Shown here: positions 56,401 to 64,000 of the stretch, in pieces
Layout of the letters: each line of letters starts with the position of its first letter
How positions within the stretch are numbered: position 1 is the stretch's first letter
The notes under the pieces: model-generated
Seen by the model: the letters and a program-made list of their open reading frames with translations, nothing else
The model's database searches: none
What the model was told of the DNA's origin: nothing
Assembly (NCBI GenBank): GCA_036346205.1
Contig: JARFJB010002087.1
Span: 9,684,001 to 9,748,000 of the forward strand
Direction: 5' to 3'
DNA length: 64,000 nucleotides
From: Vesta saturnalis
Lineage: Eukaryota > Arthropoda > Insecta > Coleoptera > Lampyridae
Made by a program: the position numbers and the translations under genes

Positions 56401-58020
56401 GTTATAAATAAATAATCAATAAGCATTCTTTAATTATACAATTAAAATTTTTCGAGTTGAACCAACAAAACTTTATGTCATATATTGAACCTTCCGTGTT
56501 TTGTCTAAAATGCAATTCCTTTTGCTTCTGATTATTACTTGTACTAATTTTCTTTTTCGGCTTCTCTGTTGCTGCCCTTTTCGAATTTTCATGGCTTTCT
56601 TTAAATAAAACTCAAGGCGCGTATTTATAAAAAGCTAGTTTTGATCTCATTAACGAAGTTATACCCCCGCGCATATATCTAACATCTTTTACTAGAACAG
56701 GGAACAACTCTCTAATTTATATCAACTTTTAAGTCTCTAGATTATACATATTTCTTATAGTTATAAATAAAGCATCCTTATTATATCTTTGATAAAAGTA
56801 AATGAGTTTTAGAAAAGTTTCTTTAAAGTTCTTCGTGGTGTGATAAATAAGCTACTTTATACGAGTCCTGAAGTGAGACATGTGAGTGTTTACCAGGAAA
56901 TCATATTATTTGCTAATGCAAAAGAAAGTCATGACATCGCCACATAAGATTTGTTAGTATATAAATGTTTTATTTTATGGAATTGTTCTCATTCAACTCA
57001 TTTGTTATCATGAAATGTAATACTTTAAGTCGGGTTGTCAAAGCGAAAGGACGTGTGTTTAAGATTGAACTCAAACAGGTAAACATTTTTGCAATAACAA
57101 TGAATTATAGAGAACTAAGAGAATAACTTGTTTTATCTCACAGTAGCGTAGAGGATAAAACAATCATAAATACTTATATGTAACTGTAGGAAAAATACTA
57201 GATTTGATTCATAAAAATGTACAGCTTTGTGATAAACCCCTTCCAATAACAAATCCAAACGTAAGCATTGTCATAAGAATCATTTTATTAGCTTAAATAT
57301 ATAACTAAATCGAATCTGTAATCCAAAGTATAAGGAAAAAGCAAATAAATAGATAAAATTACAAATAACTAACTCTAATTTGTATCCGAAATTCTAAATT
57401 AAAAATAATTAAATAATTTCTTTTTCTCAAATAAATAACAAGTCGCGTAGAGAACAATATAATTTAAATACGAAGTAAGTTTTTGAACAGATATTTATCG
57501 GTTTGAACATTAATAATAAACAAAAATAATAATAATCTAAGCAGTAGAATCCTTGTAACGTGTGAAATGGCTCTTCAGGATTGCTATAGCACTGAATTTC
57601 TACGAAAATGCGGTTCTTTTAAACCCATGTCAAATATGATTGTTGAAACTCATAAAATCGTATTGACACAAATATAACATATTGACACAAACATCAAATA
57701 CAAAAGATGTGACTGCTTGGCAGAGCCGTAAATTAAAAAAAAACCCTCTGCAAATGTAAATTATAGAGACAACTTGCAAACTATCTGGTAAGTTTTTGAA
57801 CATTTTTCTTTGATTTCAAATTCAATAGTTAATCTAACTTTTACCTTTGTTACTATATTTAATCTTAATTTTAATTGAATATTCCAAAAAGTAGGTAATT
57901 GAAGTCGGGAAGGCTAACCGGGTCATTACCGTTATTTATTGTTACCCTTCAATTAAATAAAAGTGAAATTTAATAAATAGAAAAGTAATCATAATTCACG
58001 ACAATAATAAAACAGATTTG
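56401..58020. other. AT-rich stretch, nothing recognised
   Basis: No gene, RNA or repeat supported. Confidence 0.4.
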
Positions 58021-58262
58021 ACTAATAAAATACTTATCTTTTTTGGGTTTTTTAATGGTGTATTTAAATTATAAAATCTAAACGTTTCGATAACACTTCT
58101 GCCGTCAACAGTAATATCTGTTAAAAATTGTTAAAGATGGTGTAAACAATTTTGTCAAAGTTGAAAAATTAAAACATAAACGTCAGCCTGTTATTAAAAA
58201 AAAAAACCAACAAAGTATTTTATTATGTGTGATAATGGTGAAAGTTTACATTTTCAGATTTG
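58021..58262 (-). repeat. Penelope-like terminal repeat, family copy 4
   Basis: Starts AATACTTATCTTTTTTGGG and retains CTAAACGTTTCGATAACAC, but the CTGACGA side is altered (GTTGACGGC on the minus strand). It ends with GTGATAATGGTGAAAGTTTA and CATTTTCA. Confidence 0.7.
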
Positions 58263-58363
58263 ACTAGTTTAAAACGAGAATAATGTGCAAATTGAAACCT
58301 AAATTATAAACCAAAATAAACAATTTATTGTAATCTTAACACGCACTAGCCAAGCGTGGCGTT

Positions 58364-58393
58364 TAGATTAAGATTAAGATTAAGATTAAGAAG
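58364..58393. repeat. (AGATTA)n microsatellite
   Basis: About five ATTAAG hexamer units immediately upstream of the LINE remnant. Confidence 0.85.
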
Positions 58394-58489
58394 AATATCT
58401 GCTAAGAATAACATTCTGCCCCATTCCAATGCCCGGGAGGGCAGGACCCAAGCGACCTCGGTATCGAAAGTACCAACATTCGGATACAT

Positions 58490-61060
58490 TACTGCAACAT
58501 ACGCGGTATCAGGTCGAATCTTAATGCTGCTCATCTACACCTTGCACAAGTGCAACCCTGGAAGCACTGATTCGCCTGATCTGCAATTTCCCAGACCCAA
58601 CCTCCACTCTAACTTTCGCGTACGTACGCCAAGGACAACGTAGGTTGTAAGAGGATATCCACTTTGGAAAACAACAAATTTTACGCTATTCGGTTCAAAC
58701 ATTCTGGGCCCCAATTAGTGAGAGTCTACTGTTGTTTGTGTAGGTCTCATCTACCACTAATCCCGCAGGTCACTGTGCAAAAGCATTTGCTGCATCTTGT
58801 TACCTCACACAAATAATTACCTGACCAACCAGAATCTCTGACAACCCTAACGATACTCCACATCTCCTGGGCCCTTTCCTTACAAGTAACCCACTTGTCT
58901 AAAAAACAAGAGTGCTTTTCCCACTTGGTCAATCAGACCACTTCCTCTGTAGCCAATCCCACCCTTACTCGAAAAACAGATAGAACTATGTGGTGTTTTA
59001 AATCAGCTAACTGGAGCGAACTACGACATTTTTTTGTAACCTTCTCATGTACGAGTTTTGCTTTAAACAGTCCTCCTCTTCAAACATTGCTCTTTCAATA
59101 ACTGAAGTTACCTTGATGGGTAGGGAGTTATACATTCGCAAAAAACATAATCGTGTAGGTTATGCCCGTTTCCAACCCTGGTTTAATAGGGCTCGCGCGG
59201 ATGCGTTATCGCAGAAGCATAATCCTATACCAAACGGAAATCAAATAGATCTATCGAAAATCATGTCGACTAAATGGCCGCAAGGAATAGTTGCAAAAGT
59301 ATCATCACCACGGACAAAAAGTTGTTTGAAGAACGTAAATGCAAAGAATTAGCCTCATGTCCTTCAGGTGGTCGTAAATTTTGGTCATTAGCTAAAGCCA
59401 TCAGTAAGAACATTAGTACATATTCCTTTCCTCCGACGTCTCGCGACGGAGCTGTAGTTGCTGATCCTGCTGACGCAGACGATTACTTTGCATCAAATTT
59501 GTGTCTCAATGATTCTGGTAAAATTGTGCCGTCGCCCAAATCTACCCCATACGCTATGAAACCAATCCACTTTCGATACAAGCTCCTTGAATCAATTATC
59601 AATAAACTTGACTCAAACAGGGCGACTGGCCCTGTCCAACCTCTCTTCTATCTCCATTTCATCTGGAGAGTTTCCCTTATCGTGGAAGTTGGCAAATGCC
59701 CAACCTATACCTAAAAACGGCGACAAAACCTATCCCTCAAACTATCGACCAATAGCTATTACTTCCATTCTATCGACAATCATGGAAAAATCTATCAACC
59801 GCCAACTACGTTTATTCCTTGAGTCCAATAAACTCCTAAACGACTGCCAGTATGGGTCCAGACAGAGTCGTTCAACGGGTGATCCTCTTTCATATGTCAC
59901 CCAACTTTAGAATAACACATTAGAGAGGTCCGGTGAAACAGTCGTAGTAGCTGTAGATATTTTAAAGGCTGTTGATTAGGTGTCTACTTGCCAAGTTCAC
60001 CTCGTTCGGCTTATCCGATACGCTCATCAATTGGGTCTCCAGCTTTCTTGACAAAAGACGTATACGCGTTTGTTATCGATGCCTCCTTTTCGAAAGAAAC
60101 TACTATTAACGCGGGTGCACCCCAAGGATCAGTGATAGCTCCCACACTTTTCCTGCTATATATAAATGACTTCATTTTCTCAGCAACGACGACAGCACTC
60201 TACATTGTAGTTCTCAGTTTCTCCACAACAATATGTCTAGTCAGGGCGTTAAAGTCAAAATGGCAGCCTCAATCAACAGTGACTTAGAACGTATCCTTGA
60301 ATGGGGAAGAAATAATCTACTCACGTTCAACGTCTACAAAACCCAGTGTTGTCCTGTGTCCGCCAAGAAATACCGATCATTTCCTGTTGTAAATACGAAT
60401 GGCTTAGATCTCAAGTTTTCATACTCTACTTCTATGATGTCCGCATCATCGAACCTTTCATGGGTTGACCACCTTTTGTCAGCCAGCAAAACAGTTGCCT
60501 GTAAACTGAGCTTTCTGTACAGATCTAAACAGTACTTCACATCGCAACAACTCCTTTTACTGTATAAGGCTCAAATTCGACCTCATCTGGAATACAATTC
60601 CCACCTCTAGGTTAGCGTTCTCCAATATATGGTAATAATCGAAAAGAGAGTTATAAGGCTTATAAATGGCCCGTCTCTGACCTCTGACCTACAGTCTCTT
60701 GAGCATAGAAGAATAGTTTCGGTTCTTTCATTGTTCTATCGCTATTACCATGGCAAGTATGCCTCTGAAATACACTCCTTAATACCTTCGCAGTCCATCT
60801 TTGCTAGGAACACCCGGTAATTCACACCATAATTACGCACTCACATTAAACGGGCGAAATGTAGATTTTTCCACACGGCGACAAAATTGTGGAATGCGCT
60901 ACCCAGTTCCTGTTTTCCTTCAAAATTTGACTGAAGCAAATTTAAAGTAGACATTCATAAACATTTCTCGGCAGCCTAACAATATCCCTAAACCCTCCCA
61001 GTGTTCCTGGCTGCTTTAGCACGTTAGGCAAATAGCCTGTTCAGAAATACTATTAGTAAA
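58490..61060 (+). pseudogene. Jockey/CR1-like LINE ORF2 (endonuclease and reverse transcriptase), heavily broken
   Basis: Plus-strand pieces in the right order: YCNIRGIRSNLNAAHLHL (start of the AP-endonuclease, 58495), SPLGQSDH-like FPLGQSDHFLCS (end of endonuclease, about 58935), ITEVTLMGRELYI and PWFNRARADA (59100-59200), KCKELASCPSGGRKFWSLAK (59338), LANAQPIPKNGD and SNYRPIAITSILSTIMEKS (RT domains, 59690-59790), GSRQSRSTGDPLSYVT (59850), INAGAPQGSVIAPTLFLLYI (60108), an active-site block where ADD has become NDD (about 60190), GRNNLLTFNVYKTQ, and the C-terminal KAQIRPHLEYNSHL. At least six frame changes and several stops. A short A-run at about 61052 may mark the 3' end. The element was an autonomous non-LTR retrotransposon. 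Confidence 0.9.
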
Positions 61061-61141
61061 AAAAAATCTGGCCGATGGACTTCGGCACAACGCTATCTCG
61101 TGTAAGGAAACTAACTGTTCCCGCAGCAATTCATAACTCCG

Positions 61142-61505
61142 TATAACTTGCAATACAATAAGATATACTTACATACAAAATTATTTTTTTCTTATTCACC
61201 CTGTATTTTTTAAATCACTGTATATTTTTACATATTTGGATACCATGAGAAATTAACTTTAAAATACTTTGGATTTGTTTTTGAAACTTTGATATAAAAT
61301 ATTAAAACAAATTAAAACAATAATTTTTTTTGTTATTTTCGACAAAACCGGAAGCGCTAAAAATAATCCAATATAACAGTTTAGTAGCTATGTATGTCTA
61401 CTATATAATCCCTTTGTTTCAAGATGTCATTTTTGTTAAAAACATAGTTATAAGGGATTGAAATTTTAAAATTTTAAAATTACTAACTTCGGTCCTGTGT
61501 AAGAT
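61142..61505 (+). repeat. Direct repeat, left copy
   Basis: Begins TATAACTTGCAATACAATAA and includes CGACAAAACCGGAAGCGC and AAGGGATTGAAATTTTAAAA. It matches 63654-64000 in the same orientation, 2512 bp downstream, with about 10 percent divergence by eye. Confidence 0.9.
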
Positions 61506-61636
61506 AGAAATCTCATAAAGCTCATTATATTTTCGCTGTCTGCAAGCAGATCAGTGAACATCGCGTTTAACATTGTAAACGTACTTTGTTAAAAGTTTTT
61601 ACGTGCGTACGTTCTGCTACCTGCGTCGTTTTCACG

Positions 61637-63053
61637 ATGACAGGTAGAGAGCCACCGTTCCGGCAGAAGCACCCGTACGCTCTTCGGAGTTGTTACAACG
61701 AGCACGAGTCCTTCCCGCTACCCGATGCTTTCTTCCTGACCGAGGAGGAGGTCCCGTTCGTGCCCTTTCCCTTCAACGAGGAAGACATCTATAAGAAGAG
61801 CAAGAAGAAGAAATAGAAGCCCAATAAATTGAAGGAAGAGATGGCTGCTATACCGCTTCCAGCAGATCCAAGGACCGTTGTTGCAGAAGAAGAATCGCCA
61901 CCGACCGACGGGTTCCGGCTCCAGAAGAAGAAGCCGAAGAAATCTTCGAGAGACCGCTCGACCACGACCACAACGGTTATCAACGCATTCGAGGCCCTAG
62001 CTGACACCATAGACCGCCCGGACGAAGAAGAGTTTCCCGCTGCCAGGGAGAGGATTCCGCCAGTAATCCTTCGCGAGAAGGAGAACTGGGTTGCGCTCTC
62101 CTGAGAATTAGATCACCGAGGGATTGTCTTCACACGTGTGAAGGCAATCGCCGAGGGATACCGGATTCAGCCTGCCACTACCATGGACCGTGACAGGCTA
62201 ATGGGGTATATGGATAGGCACGGTACACCGTACCATACCTATCAGGCAAAGAGGAAACGTTCGTTTAAGGTGGTTCTACGGGGAATACCTGTAGAAATCT
62301 CCGAGGCTGGCGTTACCTCTGAGCTTAAAATGCACGACGTTAACATCAGCGCTTGTTTCAGAATGAAGAAACAAGGCAGACCGATCTCGCTTCTGCTGGT
62401 CCAGGTACCAACAGAAGAGGACCTTAAGAAGATCCGGCTGGTGGAGTAGGTGGCTCGCCTACGTGTCTCCACTGAAGACTTGCTGCGGAGACCAGGCATC
62501 GGGCAGTGTCACCGGTGCCAGGGATTCCGTCACGCACAGCGTTGCTGTAGAACGACGGCAGGCTGTGTCAAGTGTGCAGGACACCACCACTCCAGTAAGT
62601 GCACTAAACCCCGTACGAACCGGGCAAGGTGCGTAAACTGTGGTGGTGATCATCCGGCCAACTTCAGGGGTTGCCCGAGGTACCCACGTCTCCCGCAGCG
62701 CAAGAAGACGGAAGCTCCACTATCACGTCTCACGCAGCGGAAGAAGACCGAAGAATCACCACAACAGCGACAGAAGAGGACACCGCCCACAGAGGCACCC
62801 TGCTAAAGCGACGGCAAGCTGCAGCGAGATGGCTGAAGTAGCGGATGCGGTGAAAGCCGCAGACGTAAAAAAGCTCTCTTCACCCGCTTTAGGATTCGAT
62901 GCTGTTCTTGACCTCCTCGGAGGTTTCGATATGGCGAAGGTCCTACCTGTCATCCAACAGGTGGCAGCGGCCTTAGTTTCGGCACAAACTGCGACTGACC
63001 TGTGGCAAGTAATCCTCACACCCGGTCAGGGGGTGTTTGCACTTTTTGTGTAA
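61637..63053 (+). pseudogene. Gag-like ORF1 of a Jockey-type non-LTR element, with zinc knuckles
   Basis: One frame runs from 61637 (MTGREPPFRQK) to about 62806, interrupted by TAG (61814), TGA (62102) and TAG (62447). It contains a basic KKKPKKSSRD region, an RRM/transposase-22-like block (RSFKVVLRGIPVEISEAGV, VQVPTEEDLKKIRLVE) and Cys/His knuckles (CHRCQGFRHAQRCC, CVKCAGHHHSSKC, CVNCGGDHPANFRGC, 62500-62670). A frame change near 62640-62810 leads to EVADAVKAADVKKL...DLLGGFDMAKVLP, ending FALFV at 63053. ORF1 proteins bind the element RNA and carry it to the nucleus. No ORF2 follows: the next sequence is a 3' UTR-like stretch. The LINE at 58.5-61 kb lies upstream and is a separate insertion. 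Confidence 0.85.
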
Positions 63054-63650
63054 ATACCTCCGGAACGGCGATGAGTAGGGATGCCGGGGTAGGTATAGCT
63101 AACTGTCTCAATATAATTAACTTTACATATTAACACAATCTACCATTTGCTGCTCAAACTCATTTCAAAACATCACTTATATAACTCATAAAATTCAATA
63201 ACAGCACAATATTAGCAATACTGTTAATGTTTTCTATTCCCAACAGGAGACACCCGCAAGAAGCTATACAGACCTCCGGTATCCCGAACTATTTTGGTGC
63301 TCCGAGGGACCAGCCCACCTGGTTCCTAGGAAACACCGCCCACCCACCCACGAGTCCCGCCCACAACATCCACTAGACTAGAAATGAAATACTACTAACT
63401 TAAGCAACGTAATCCAACTAAACATGTTTTTTTTGCCTAGCTAATAAATAACATGTTACAAAAGTGAAATGTATTTAAATAAAAAAAAACTATATAATCA
63501 ACCGCCTGAAGAGGCTACCTAGCCTGAGCAGCCGACTGAAAATGTAAAATTCTATTTATCAACAATTGTACCTATAATTAATAATAAACGTTTGAATTTT
63601 TGAATTCGTTATATGTGACTATAAAATATGTAAATCTAAAAGCTATACGT
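63054..63650. other. 3' UTR-like tail of the ORF1 element
   Basis: Follows the ORF1 stop and contains no coding. It ends AATAATAAACGTTTGAATTT just before the right direct repeat, so it may be the 3' terminus of the retroelement with an AATAAA-like signal. Confidence 0.4.
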
Positions 63651-63653
63651 CAC

Positions 63654-64000
63654 TATAACTTGCAATATAATAAGATATACTTACCTACAAAAATAATTTT
63701 TTTCTTATTCACCTTATATTTTGCAAATCACGGTATATTTTTACGTAATTGGATAGCATGAGAAATTCGCTTTAAAATACTTTAGATTTGTTTTTGAAAG
63801 TTTGACATAAAAGGTTTTTTTGTTATTTTCGACAAAACCGTAAGCGCTAAACATATTTCCATATAGCAGTTTAGCAGCTATATATGTTTACTGTATAATC
63901 CCTTAATTCCAAGATTTCATTTTTGTCAGAAGCATAGCTATGAGGGATTGAAATTTTCAAATTTGAAAATTTCTAACTCCGGTTCTGGATAAGTTACACA
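63654..64000 (+). repeat. Direct repeat, right copy (continues beyond the window)
   Basis: Parallel to 61142-61505, including CGACAAAACCGTAAGCGC and GAGGGATTGAAATTTTCAAA. It is cut by the window end. Confidence 0.9.

Noticed and set aside
58346..58534. Minus-strand frame with an Asn-Leu repeat
   Set aside because: It is the translation of the (AGATTA)n microsatellite plus antisense LINE sequence.
1..64000. CRISPR arrays, bacterial operons, ribosome binding sites and replication origins
   Set aside because: Spliced genes and eukaryotic transposons dominate. No regularly spaced identical repeats with unique spacers were seen.

Overview
This window looks like nuclear DNA of an arthropod, most likely an insect. 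It is AT-rich, the genes have short GT-AG introns, and microsatellites are common. Only one host gene family is clearly recognisable: three paralogous TPPP (p25-alpha, tubulin polymerization-promoting protein) genes, all on the minus strand at 29.0-29.9, 39.8-40.5 and 53.3-54.2 kb, each with the same three-exon layout and a 45-46 bp first intron. Almost everything else is mobile DNA, much of it nested, and in several cases the ends and target-site duplications (TSDs) can be read directly. All calls come from reading the sequence by eye. No database search was possible, so family names rest on motif recognition.

Layout. 0-3 kb: the end of a Gypsy pol gene and its non-coding tail. 6.7-12.9 kb: a broken FLYWCH/MULE-type transposase whose 5' flank is duplicated as an 0.8 kb inverted repeat, enclosed by two GC-rich inverted segments. 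13.8 kb: a hammerhead-ribozyme-like core. 15.8-16.2 kb: a probable last exon of a Crypton-like gene followed by a palindrome. 16.6-22.0 kb: a PIF/Harbinger element with a 17-bp terminal inverted repeat (TIR) and a TTA TSD, whose Myb-like gene is split by a 2.5 kb DD41D mariner with a TA TSD. 23.5-24.8 kb: a palindromic Penelope-like repeat interrupted by a 963-bp DNA element. 25.5-28.2 kb: a four-exon transposase-like gene on the minus strand, joinable in frame up to a C-terminal frameshift.

29-41.6 kb: TPPP copies A and B, an inverted duplicate of TPPP-A exon 2, a large CA/CG array, a 3.5 kb long-inverted-repeat element carrying TCAAGGTCA and CACGTG motifs around a small spliced gene, a nearly intact Crypton tyrosine recombinase with one nonsense codon, and a short element with THAP exons. 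42.2-43.3 kb: a hAT-like element with an 8-bp TSD. 45.9-47.6 kb: a DDE transposase pseudogene split by a tRNA-derived SINE with an 11-bp TSD. 48.9-51.2 kb: a second DD41D mariner. 53-56.4 kb: TPPP-C, a second Crypton pseudogene with palindromes, a SINE head and a mariner fragment. 58.4-61.0 kb: a degraded Jockey/CR1-like LINE. 61.1-64.0 kb: a Gag-like ORF1 lying between direct repeats of about 350 bp.

Functionally, TPPP acts on microtubules. The remaining genes are parasitic or their relics, and nearly all carry stops, frameshifts or lost catalytic residues. The most unusual structures are the TPPP triplication with its inverted exon copy, the palindromes beside three Crypton-like genes, the hammerhead-like motifs in palindromic repeats, the nuclear-receptor-motif element, and the inverted duplication next to the MULE gene.
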